This document shows positions 16,376 to 26,400 of a stretch of DNA of 40,260 bases, in pieces. The notes under the pieces were generated by a model. It was given only the letters and a program-made list of their open reading frames with translations, made no database searches and was not told the origin of the DNA. A program made the translations under genes and the position numbers. Position 1 is the stretch's first letter; each line of letters starts with the position of its first letter. This DNA is from an uncultured Cellvibrionales bacterium (lineage in GTDB: Bacteria > Pseudomonadota > Gammaproteobacteria > Pseudomonadales > Cellvibrionaceae): NCBI GenBank assembly GCA_913050115.1, contig CAJWZU010000022.1, forward strand, positions 1 to 40,260, in the 5' to 3' direction.

Positions 16376-16957
16376 CTAATGGCAAAGCACCTCGACTTTA
16401 ATCTTAGCTCTATCTAGCTGATCAATGGTGTCGGCCGCCAACAGTTCTTGCTTGGCTTCGTCGCACTCAACGGCATCATCGCGATGACTGCCGTCAATAA
16501 TATTACGAGTTTCAGGCGGCAAACTAGAGTGGCATAACTCGGCCGCTACACGGCGTATATTGGTTGTCGCTCCGGTTTCGATTACCGCGCAGTCACCTGC
16601 CGTTAGGTGCGAATTATCGGATACGACTTTCACTACCGAACCATCGCTTTTCTGTACCATATAACCCCAAGCCTGACTTGAGCCCTCAGAAATTTTAGTG
16701 GTAAGCCCTCCCAGCAGGGCGCCAATAGCTGCACCACTAGCCATATCGCTACTATTACCGCGAGAATTTAAGGCTAACCCCCAGAGTCCACCTACTGCCG
16801 CGCTCTTGCCAGCATCTGACTGAAGGTTAATCTCTTCTACACTCTGCACGTTGCCATAGCTGATTTGCACACTGGAATTTTTATTGCGCCTATCGAGGCC
16901 ATCTGAGGCACAACCGATCATAGTTAGCGCCAAAGCACTTATAACGATGACTTTCAT
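16376..16957 (-). CDS. Outer-membrane-type lipoprotein with a glycine zipper
   Basis: A 193-residue protein. It starts with a lipoprotein signal ending in the lipobox LTMIGC (Cys16), with A and S next, which favours outer-membrane sorting. Residues about 51-87 hold a glycine/alanine zipper (GKSAAVGGLWGLALNS, then ASGAAIGALLGGLTTK) of the SlyB/Pcp kind. Residues about 98-127 read YMVQKSDGSVVKVVSD then AGDCAVIETGA, which is typical of that fold. The C-terminal 60 residues are an extra domain with several Cys that I do not recognise. Likely role: envelope integrity; no enzymatic motif. Single gene. Confidence 0.75.
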   Translation of the reverse strand: MKVIVISALALTMIGCASDGLDRRNKNSSVQISYGNVQSVEEINLQSDAGKSAAVGGLWGLALNSRGNSSDMASGAAIGALLGGLTTKISEGSSQAWGYMVQKSDGSVVKVVSDNSHLTAGDCAVIETGATTNIRRVAAELCHSSLPPETRNIIDGSHRDDAVECDEAKQELLAADTIDQLDRAKIKVEVLCH

Positions 16958-17296
16958 TGGTTAATTTCCTTGGTTGTTTAATAGCCATAAACTAGCCTCT
17001 AACTCTGTCAATTACCAGCGTGGCGAACAATGTGGGAGACAAAATTGAGTGCAGCTATGGGTTGAGCTCCATAGCTAGGTCGGAGTTAGTTTATGGTGCC
17101 TGACTGCAAACAGTCGATATTCTTTGCCGCTAACTTATGGCAAAAAAAGCTGTTGCACAAGGCACAGATCGCTGAAAAAATCTTTACCGTTTTAGTAACA
17201 GGCTGACCTGTGTTTATTTACCCACAGTTCAGCCTTGTATTAGCCTCACCAGCAGCGTTTTTAGCGTCTGTTACCTTGATGCACGATTTATCAAAC
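16958..17296. other. Intergenic stretch with two hairpins downstream of the zinc operon
   Basis: Hairpin 1: ggctgacctgtg (17201-17212) with cacagttcagcc (17223-17234), 11 of 12 pairs, 62 nt past the DUF1826 stop; it is a likely transcript end, though without a T-tract. Hairpin 2: agctatgg (17053-17060) with ccatagct (17069-17076). No gene seen. Confidence 0.5.
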
Positions 17297-17980
17297 TTAG
17301 GCAATCAGGTCACAAGTAATGACCAAACGCCTTGGCTGCTGTTCAGTTAACGCCGGAGAGCGATGAATAACACCACGCCCTTCATTGCCCTGCCAATATT
17401 CACCTTTGAGCAAAGCCACATCACCACAGTTCATACGCTGGATAAATTGCTCGTCGGCGATAATGGCTCCTGGGGTGTTGATTGCACTGGCCCGTGAAGA
17501 CCCCAAGGCTGAACGATCGGACAGCTGATGGGGTAGCCACTCGGTAGCCAAACCATGATAGGTGGTGATTAAACGGGCATTAATATTATCGACATGAAAG
17601 CGCGGACACATAGCCCGTTCAAGAGTATCGATTCGCAGCCCCAGTGCTTTGGCATCAAACAGGCAGGCAAACATTTTTAGCAATTGATGAATGTCCTCAT
17701 AAAAATCCGCTGCACTGAGGCAAGCATCATCGATAATGAGCGCCGACGGAAACACCCGATGTATCTCTGCCATTAACTGCTCTGGCGTACCCGACAGTTT
17801 GAGCGAAATATTTTTTTGCTGACTCATCAGTTCGGATAAATAACTGGTCACGCCCTGATGCAATTGGCGCTGCCAAATGGCCATACTGGTATCGTCGTTG
17901 TAAATATCGGCCAGCACGTCTGGGCATTGATCTATGGACCAGTCATCCGCGGCGTCGAGCGGCTGTATAGTTAAACTCAT
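17297..17980 (-). CDS. DUF1826 protein, third gene of the zinc-starvation operon
   Basis: A 227-residue protein of the DUF1826 family. The core signature is FHVDNINARLITTYHGLATE followed by WLPHQLSDRSALG, with a later CGDVALLKGEYW and GVIHRSPAL. The conserved His and Asp residues suggest metal binding (inference). ATG 17980 has AAGGAG six bases upstream; an earlier GTG at 18010 is in frame but sits in front of that ribosome site. Spacing to the GTPase gene is 33 nt. Its place after a CobW-type GTPase and a zinc-free DksA, behind a Zur box, suggests a job in zinc economy. Biochemical activity is unknown. Confidence 0.85.
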   Translation of the reverse strand: MSLTIQPLDAADDWSIDQCPDVLADIYNDDTSMAIWQRQLHQGVTSYLSELMSQQKNISLKLSGTPEQLMAEIHRVFPSALIIDDACLSAADFYEDIHQLLKMFACLFDAKALGLRIDTLERAMCPRFHVDNINARLITTYHGLATEWLPHQLSDRSALGSSRASAINTPGAIIADEQFIQRMNCGDVALLKGEYWQGNEGRGVIHRSPALTEQQPRRLVITCDLIA

Positions 17981-18013
17981 CGAAGTCTCCTTTTGATTCG
18001 GCGTAAGCACTAA

Positions 18014-19219
18014 TTAATGAGCTTCACCATTGGTCCAGCTCGGAAATGGATCAGATAAGGTCTTCCAGTAGTCTTTGCCCTGCAACAGCTCGTCATCGCT
18101 TAACAAACAGCTGTCGAGTTTTTCAGTAACAAAAGCCTTATCGATATTTTGCCCAATAAACACCAGCTCTTGGCGCATATCCCCAAAAGGCTCAACCCAC
18201 TTTTCTTTGATGTAATCCATCTGTTCCTCGTCTTTGGGCCACTGAGACTCGGGAATGGCTTTCCAAAACATGCCGGCGGCACCGTGTTGGGCAATCCCTC
18301 CGGCCTGGCTCCACTGCCCTGCCCACTCGGGGCGAGAGGCCAACCAGAAAAAACCTTTCGACCGCAGTAATTTACCTTTTACTTCTGGCCCTGAGAAAAA
18401 ATCAAATACCTTTTTCGGATGAAAAGGACGTCGAGCCTGGTAGGTGAAGCTGCTGATGCCATACTCTTCAGTTTCTGGCGTATGCTCGCCGCGCATCTCT
18501 TTTAGCCAACCGGGCGCTAACTGAGCTTTATCAAAATTAAATTTACCGGTATCGAGCACTTTATCTAATGGCACCTGACCGCGTTCTACTGGGATAATGT
18601 CAGCATCGGGATTTAACTTGGATAAAATTGCATAGAGCTCATCGAGCTTTTCGGGCGAGACCATATCGACCTTACTGACTAGCAAGGTATCGCAAAACTC
18701 TACTTGATCGACCAATAAATCGGCGACATTACGCTCATCATCTTCGCCGAGATTCTCACCGCTTTCTTGCAGCGATTGCGCATCATAATAGTCGTTGAGA
18801 AAATTAACCGCATCGACCAAAGTGACCATGGTGTCTAGGCGCGCGACGTGTGACAGACTCACGCCATCTTCATCTTCAAAGGTAAAAGTCTCGGCCACCG
18901 GCAAAGGCTCAGAGATACCGGTTGATTCAATAACTAAGTAATCAAAACGACCGCTCTTGGCCATGTCACTGACTTCTAGCAGTAAATCTTCGCGTAGAGT
19001 GCAGCAAATGCAACCATTACTCATTTCTACCAATTTTTCTTCGGTTCGATTTAATTCCACCTGGTTTTGCACCAGTGATGAATCAATATTCACGTCGCTC
19101 ATATCATTGACGATTACCGCTACGCGGCGATCTTCACGATTGTTGAGTATATGATTAAGTAATGTGGTTTTACCGGCGCCTAAAAATCCGGACAGAACCG
19201 TCACGGGTAATTTGTTCAT
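18014..19219 (-). CDS. zigA: COG0523/CobW-family GTPase, zinc metallochaperone
   Basis: A 401-residue protein. Walker [10 protein letters not shown] (11-19), metal-binding CICC (70-73, the CxCC signature), Walker B-like [13 protein letters not shown], a guanine-specificity motif SKVD, and a C-terminal CobW_C domain ([19 protein letters not shown], then [10 protein letters not shown]). The family uses GTP hydrolysis to hand metal to client enzymes. The subgroup under Zur control (ZigA, YciC-like) acts in zinc starvation. ATG 19219 has AGGA six bases before it; the in-frame GTG at 19237 lacks one. It lies between the dksA2-like gene (45-nt gap) and the DUF1826 gene, which supports the zinc assignment over cobalt or nitrile hydratase roles. 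Confidence 0.9.
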   Translation of the reverse strand: MNKLPVTVLSGFLGAGKTTLLNHILNNREDRRVAVIVNDMSDVNIDSSLVQNQVELNRTEEKLVEMSNGCICCTLREDLLLEVSDMAKSGRFDYLVIESTGISEPLPVAETFTFEDEDGVSLSHVARLDTMVTLVDAVNFLNDYYDAQSLQESGENLGEDDERNVADLLVDQVEFCDTLLVSKVDMVSPEKLDELYAILSKLNPDADIIPVERGQVPLDKVLDTGKFNFDKAQLAPGWLKEMRGEHTPETEEYGISSFTYQARRPFHPKKVFDFFSGPEVKGKLLRSKGFFWLASRPEWAGQWSQAGGIAQHGAAGMFWKAIPESQWPKDEEQMDYIKEKWVEPFGDMRQELVFIGQNIDKAFVTEKLDSCLLSDDELLQGKDYWKTLSDPFPSWTNGEAH

Positions 19220-19264
19220 AAGTATTCCTGCTTTCACGGTTAAGATGTCTTGTAATTATTATTT

Positions 19265-19705
19265 TTAGTAACGCGACTTAGTGAAGCAGCGCTCTAATTC
19301 TTCTAAGCGCTCTTTTTCAATGGCGCTATATTCTGTTGTCGGTCGTGCCAGTAATCGCTCTAATCCGATCTCCATACCGGACACTTCGCAGTAACCATAA
19401 TCGTGGTTTTCTATGCGGGTCATTGCCTTGTCAATTTTTTTCATTAATAAATATTCGCGCTCGGCTATGCGCATACGCTGACGGGTCTCATCCTCTGCTG
19501 TGGCTCGATCTAGTTCATCAGCCTCATCAGAAGGCAGCGCCATTTCTTGTCTAATTAAAAGTATGTGTTCGTTAGCCTCGCGTTTTAAGTCCTGTAGGAG
19601 GCCCTTAAAAAAATCCAGTTGGAGCTGATTCATGTAGTCAGCTGGTGGCATATTCAGCAACTGATTTGCGCTGGTAAGCACAGGTGCGGCAGATACCTTC
19701 GGCAT
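19265..19705 (-). CDS. dksA2: Zinc-independent DksA paralogue (DksA2-like)
   Basis: A 146-residue DksA/TraR protein. The coiled-coil tip carries the DxxDxA motif (D63, D66, A68) that enters the RNA polymerase secondary channel. The C-terminal finger keeps the fold (YGYCEVSGMEIGLERLLARP), but the four zinc cysteines are reduced to one: C106, then S109, S127 and E130. Known: P. aeruginosa DksA2 also lacks the full finger and replaces DksA when zinc is scarce. So it should support ppGpp-linked rRNA control without zinc. ATG 19705 follows AGAGGA; the in-frame ATG 19726 precedes that site. It is the first gene of the operon, directly behind a Zur box. Confidence 0.88.
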   Translation of the reverse strand: MPKVSAAPVLTSANQLLNMPPADYMNQLQLDFFKGLLQDLKREANEHILLIRQEMALPSDEADELDRATAEDETRQRMRIAEREYLLMKKIDKAMTRIENHDYGYCEVSGMEIGLERLLARPTTEYSAIEKERLEELERCFTKSRY

Positions 19706-19740
19706 TGCATATAATCCTCTTTTCATTCAACCAAACACAA

Positions 19741-19755
19741 TGTTATAACATAACA
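19741..19755. promoter_or_regulatory. Zur box upstream of the dksA2 operon
   Basis: TGTTATAACATAACA has TGTTAT and ATAACA as a 6-bp inverted repeat with a 3-base centre. It closely follows the Zur consensus of gammaproteobacteria (GTTATA/TATAAC type). It lies 36-50 nt before the chosen start of dksA2, where a bound repressor would cover the promoter. Expected behaviour: operon off with zinc, on without. Confidence 0.8.
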
Positions 19756-20354
19756 GTTAAAAAGAAAACCAAAGCTAATCATTTAGCGAACTTGAAAGAA
19801 ACATACGTTGATGAAGTCAGCAATTTAGTTATTAGAGCAATGTATTTATTTACGGAAACCTGACAAAAATAGCGCTCTTAATTTTAAATGCACTTAACAA
19901 GTGCCCCATTCTTCTATTGCTGGCCCTGCTGAATTAGGCAGTCAATAATGTGCGTATTCATCCTTTAACTAAGGGGATAAGTGATGCTATTCATCGGCCA
20001 GCATTTGACTACTATTGGCGTAATTCAAACTGAGCATAGTCATATTTTTCAGGAGATTTTAAGTTTTATGGTTGATTCTGTTCCCTAGTGTTGAATGTGA
20101 TATCGGCAATTTTAGGCATCTTTGGAGCATTTTTATGCGGCACACTGCGGCTGTTTTAGGGGCTAGCAGTGATGTTAATCTCCCCCCGATTTACCAAACT
20201 AAAGATGGATGCTTAATCAGTTAATGGCCGATCATTCGGCTAGGATTTTGAGGGTTAAGTAGCTGTGACTATTGGCGTCATATATTTGCATGCGTTTCAA
20301 TAATTGATGCCGGTGTAATATGATAGTAACAACCGCAAAATCATCCATAGATTA

Positions 20355-20375
20355 GGGGGGGGAGAGGCCTATAAT
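20355..20375 (+). promoter_or_regulatory. Candidate adhesin promoter with G8 tract next to -10
   Basis: Eight consecutive G (20355-20362) lie seven bases before a perfect TATAAT (20370-20375). The -35 position is poor (tagatt-like), so the promoter probably depends on an activator. Slippage in the G tract would change -35/-10 spacing, as in known phase-variable surface-protein promoters. The distance from -10 to the adhesin start is about 95 nt. Confidence 0.4.
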
Positions 20376-20469
20376 AGCGATGTAATGGCTTTTGCATCAG
20401 ATAATGCAATAAATAGGTCGCTATTACCTCGTCTTTTTAGAGATAAGTGTTTTAAGTGCCGGCAGTGGT

Positions 20470-23400
20470 ATGGAGGATGTTTTGGAACAGATTTTTTACA
20501 TTCAAATTGGCGGGGTTATCTGGAAACTTTCCCTTGATGGCAAAATTCAACCACTAGGCCCTAATGAGCTTGTACCCGAGCAAGCGGAGATCATTGCTTT
20601 GGAGTCTATGCAAGACATAGACGCGACTATTACCGCCATAGCCGAGAATGAAGGCAACAGTACTCAACTGATTGCATCACCCGTGTCCTCGACCAATACA
20701 AATATTACCAGTGGGCTGCAAGGTGCCAGTGAGGGCAGCGTACTGGTCAATATATTCGGCGCTATCAGTCGACTGGGACGCGAGACTCTGGCTAAGGCGG
20801 GGTTTCAAACACAAGGTGCGCCCGAGGTCCCTGAACCTCAACAAGCGCCTGAGCAAGGGATTGTTGGCCTTTTAGATCCCGATGCGACCATTAGCATCAA
20901 CATTAACGATGATGAAAATCTAGCCGATAGTTACGTTAACCGCTTTGAAAATCCAAGCGTAGATTTTTTCGGTGATACGCTCAACATTGACGACGGCTGG
21001 ACAGTTGAATTGACCTTGGTGGACAGCCTCGGACAAGTATTTCAGTCGCTGTCGACTATTTCTATTAATTCGTGGCAGTTAGACAATCAAGATTTAAAGC
21101 CATTGGCAGAGGGCCCTTTTACCGCCATCGCCACGGTTCGAGACAATTTTGGTAACTCGGTCAGTGATGCTGTTAATTCAGTTAAAGACACTCTAGCTGA
21201 GGGAATAAGTATTGAGGCAGATACGGGCACGGATACGGTCGTTGATTTATTTGAGGCCGAAAGTGCTGAGTTATCGGGACAATTCTCAAATGTTCAAGCT
21301 GGCGCCTTAGTCAATGTGTGCGTGTCTGACTCTCAAGAGCAAGCTATTAATTTTACCGTAGTGATTGATGCGACTGGACGCTGGTCGTCCGAGCAAGATT
21401 TGCGCGCTTTATCAGAGGGCCGTTTAACACTGTTCGCCAGTACCACTGACCTAGCCGGTAATCCTGCCATTATTGAGTCTCAAATTGAGCTAGTTTTAAG
21501 CCCTAATATTACGCTTGAAAATCCAGATCGTGATGGCGCTTACGACGATGATACTTACAATCAATTTGAAGCACCCCGCCAGGATTATTTTGGTACTGTA
21601 TTTAATGTTGAAGACGGGCAGACAGTATCACTGACCTTGACCGACATGGCAGGCTCTAACCTGCAAGCCAGTGCGCTAGTTATAGATGGGCGCTGGAGTG
21701 TGATCAGCTTAGATACCAGCACCCTTGCAGACGGTCAGCTCAAGGTAATGGCTGAGGTGAGTAATCTCGACGGTGCTGAAACGGTGGCAACATTGAGTCG
21801 GGCCATTGACCAGACAGCGCAGCTGAGCGCGGAGTATATTGACCCCAACGTTGACGGTGTTATCAATGCGTTAGAGGCTTTGAGTTTGGCAATACGCGGA
21901 GCCGTTATTGATATAGAGGCCGGTCAGCCTGCTGCAGTGGTCATTACCGATGGCGCTGGTCGCCAATTTAACACCGTCGGTCAAGTTCAAAACTCAGGGC
22001 TTTGGTTAGCCACAGGTGTTGATCTGTCCAAGGCTATAGGGCCAAACCTTACTTTGACGGTGTCGGCATTGGATATCGCTGGTAACCCCGCCCAAGCTAC
22101 CACAATGATTGCCTACGATCCGCTGGCGATTATTGCCGACCAAGCCGTCGATAATCTGGACGGAGATGGTGATCAGCTCTTTAACGCGGCTGAAATTAGC
22201 GCCGGTATTACCTTGAGTGGCCTGACCGATAACATAGAAGCAGGCCAGTCTTTAACCATTATGATTTCGGACGGGGTTAATTCACCCGTTACTGAAACAA
22301 TTAGCGTTCAGGGCGCGACCGGTTTGTTGTTTGACGCCAGCGCCGGTACTTGGAAGACGCTCGATAATGTCTTAAATATCTCCACATTGAACGACGGTGA
22401 TTTAACCGTCACGGTCACAGGCCAAGATGTCGCCGGTAATTTGGCCACGGGCACGGACGTCGTTCACAAAGACACTCAAGCCGCTATAACTGTGGAATTT
22501 CGCGGTGACAACCCCGACGACGACCGGTTTTCTGGTACTGAAATTAGTGCGGTAGTGATTGGCGGTAGCGTCACCGATGTCGAAACGGGTCGCGAAGTGA
22601 CCGTGGTCTTATCTGGCTTGTCCATAGCTGGTGTCAGCCAGCCGGATATCACCTTTACCACGTTAGTGCAGAGCGATAGCACCTTCAGCAGCTTAAATAA
22701 TGGCCCTGATCAAACTTACGATTTAAGCGGTTTTGACGACGGCACTGTGTCGGTTCAAGCATCGGTCACGGATACAGCGGGAAATCCCGCCAGCAATAGC
22801 AATACGGCGGTAAAAGACACTGAACTGAATCTGGATATCGACACCGGTATCAATGGTCTGTCGATCAGTAAAATTAAAACCAGTATTGGTACGATTTTTC
22901 GAGGCACCACCGATGCTGAAGAGGGCCAGTTTGTCACCTTAGAATTTGATGATGGCGACACTCAATTTACGGTGCAAGCGTTGGTCAATGAGCCGGGCAA
23001 GTGGACCACTGGGGCATATGACAGCGTCGGTGTATGGCAAGCCAGTCCAATTATTGTATCGGGGTTGAACAATCAAAATATCTGGTCGCTAACGACTCAG
23101 GTTGAAGATTTGGCCGGCAATACGGCGGTAGATGACACCCCGACACTCATTCAACCGCTGCCTATTTTGCTGTCTGAGGGCCAGCTAATTATTGGCACGG
23201 GTACCGACGTTAAAATCACCTCACTACGAATTGATATCGGAGGCGATGCCAGTATTAATGACCAGCCATTTACCTTCAGTGATGCGGCACGCCAACAAGA
23301 CTTGTCAGTTATTCGCTCTTCCGGCAGCGACACCAGTGTTAGCGTGACAGCAGATGGTAAGTCTCTGAGGGTCATTCGCGACAGTGACAGCGCTATTGTA

Positions 23401-26400
23401 CTAGAGGCCCGAATCAATGAGTCGGCCGCCGCCGTGACTTTAACCTTGCTCCAGTCGGTAGAACAATCTGGCGATGACCGTGTGCTGCTGACTGGAATTT
23501 TATTGCAAGCTGCACAAAATGACATCCCTGCCGATTCCCAGGCAGATGTGGTGGAGTCCAAGCTCAGTATTGTTATTCGCGATAATATCAGCAATTTTTT
23601 GGTCGACGACAGCTATCAAGTGATTGAAGCGGTGACCGCTACCGGTAATCTGTATGACAATGACAATCAGGGTGAAGCGCCACTCACACTGGTGTCTATT
23701 ACTTATCAGGGCACGGATTACCCGATTGATCCGATCAGCCCCAATATTATTACTACGTCAGAGGGCACCTTACTGGTTAATGCCGAGGGCGAGTGGGGTT
23801 TTACGCCCAATCGCAACCAAGACAATTCATCGGCCAACCCTACCTTAACTTTTAGTTATTCGGTTAGTGACGCCGACGGAGACATCGATACTGCCGATGT
23901 AATTATTGAGGTACTCGACGGAGCGGAGGGGATTATTCAGCCCATTTCCGCAACGGATACCGAAGTCGATTACGCCAACCTAGGCGACCCGACGTCTAAC
24001 TCGACATTTAACGTTATCGTTGTCGCCGGCTCTGATAACTTAGTCCCCGCGAGTTTAGCGTTAACGAGTTTTACCGAAACTCAGCTGAACGCCCTCAATC
24101 CGCCGCTCAAAAGTAACGGCGAAGTGCTTGAGTTCTCACTCAGCCCTGACGGTCGTACCTTAACCGCCACCACAACGCCCTCAAACACACCAGTGTTTAT
24201 ACTGACCGTCAGTGCCAGCCAAGCCAGCAATGGCCAAGATTTGGCGGGGACCGTTGAAATTAAATGGCTGGCGCCACTGGATCATGACAATGCCGCTGGC
24301 GATGCTCTTAACATAGAGCTATTTTTTACCGCTGCAGATACAGACGGTACACCGGTGGCCCCCGTAGAAGGGTTGTTTACCTTGGTTGATGGCGCGCTAC
24401 CCAATGTCGCCACAGTAATTAATGCCAGTATAGCTGAGAACGGTCTATCGGTAGGGCCGGTTGTGGCCACAGGGCAGGCCTCGGTCAATCTCGGTTCCGA
24501 CGCACTAGACAGTCTCACTTTTGGGTCACCAGCAACTCAGCCCGTGGCCACAAGTCAGGGACAGGCACTGATTTATCAGCTTGCAACACCAACAACTTTG
24601 GTGGCCTCAGTGGGAGGGCCGAACTACCCCACCGATACACTCGATCTGATTGAAGTATTCCGCGTTACCCTCGACCCATTAAGCTCAACCACTAGCGACA
24701 GTTCGGTAAATTATGAAGTCACTCTTAGTCGCGCCGTGGATCAACCAAATACGCCCGGCTTAAGTGATGGGCTTCTGAGCTTGCCCTTAACCGTTGAGTT
24801 GCAAGATTTTGATGGTGACAGTGCGTTGGGTCAATTGCTGGTGGTAATTGCCGACAGTGACCCTGCTTTAGTGCCTGATATTACTCTCAATGTCAGCGAG
24901 ACTCCGGTCAAAACTGGCTCTGAGTTAAACGATACCGACGCCTCTACCATGCTGGTGACAGCCGGTTTGGACCGTATTGATACGCTCAACTTTGGTGTCT
25001 CCACGGGTGACCCGGTGATGGATACCCAGGCCACGCCTAATGCCTTGAGTAGCGGCGGCCAAGCCTTAACGTGGCGCGATGCCGGTGGCGGAGTACTGCA
25101 GGCGAGAATCCCCGATGGTACTGTGATTTTTATCATCACCGCGCCAGATACAATCAGCCTAGATCCGAGTACTGACACAGCATTGGGTTTTTCTGTGGAG
25201 ATGTTCGGCAGTATTGATCACCTCAGTGCAGTAACCGATACCGCCAGCCTTAGTGTACCGGTGCTGTTTATCGACTCTGACGGCACCGTCAGTCAAGCTC
25301 AGATTGTGGTTAATATCGATGACGGCTTAGACCCGTCCATCGCCAGCCCCGATAACCTGCTGGTCTCTGAAGCCGACATTACCACGGGAGCAGCGCTCGC
25401 TTCCGAGGTGATTTTTGGCGTGTCGGGCAGCGATGCCATCGGCGCCATCAACGTCACTTTGATTAATACTGTGTTCACCAGTGACGGCCGTACGATTACT
25501 TTGGTGAATACCTCGCCGATTACTTGGGAGGGGCAGGCGTCCACGGGTACCGGCTCTACTGAAGTCATTTTCACCCTGGCCATCACCCCCAATGGCAACA
25601 CCGACTTTGAACTCAAAGCCGCTATTAGGCATGTTTCCCCCCCCAACAACACAGCCTCCGATGAAAATAATGCCACCATCGAGTTTACTGTCGAAGGAGT
25701 GGATGTTGATGGCGACAGCACCGGCATTCAAAACCTAGTGGTTAATGTCACCGATGGCATCCCCATTTCGCCTATTTATGACCCTTCAGTGGTTCCAGAA
25801 CTGACCGAGGGCGAGGTAGCTAATGGCAATTTATTTACCGATGCTAATGTACTGACGCAGGGCAGCTTTGGTCCCGACGGCGGCGATATATTCAACATTG
25901 TTTATAAAGGTCAAAATTATCGATTTGTTGCCGACCCCAGTGACTCAGGTGCGACTGTAGGCGACCCTGTCAATATTGATTTAATCGAAGCGGGCTCAAA
26001 GTACGGCACCCTAACCATTCAAAGTAATGGTGATTATGTGGTGGCGGCAGACAATGTCTTCAATTTGTTGGGCGGCGATTTCCCCGATCAAATCAGTTAC
26101 GATTTTTGGGACAACGACGGCGATGCCTCCACCGGCAATGTCTACAAATTTAAAGTGGTTGACGGCCAAGGTGCCATCTTCTTATCGCCAAATGAACTGG
26201 ACGAAGACAACCCCAGTGCTATGCCGTTTGAGTTAAAGGGTAACCCAGGTGATATCGATGACGGTGAAAATATCACTCAATTTAAAATTGAAAAGGCGGC
26301 GTTAAACGGCGGCATATTTAAACTCGATGGAGTCGAGCTTACTGGGGATGCCACTCACTACATTATTATTAACTTGGTGGACACTATGTCTGGCGTTCAA

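Larger units (their letters stand above)
19706..20469. other. Long divergent control region: zinc operon and giant adhesin
   Basis: Contains the Zur box at 19741-19755 on the left and, on the right, a G8 tract followed by TATAAT at 20355-20375. The 600 bases between have no gene, tRNA or strong hairpin that I could recognise. The length is typical of large adhesin promoters with several regulators. Confidence 0.55.

Noticed and set aside
20270-20300. Possible sigma-54 promoter (ttggcgtcatatatttgcat)
   Set aside because: The GG to GC distance is 12 bases instead of the required 10.
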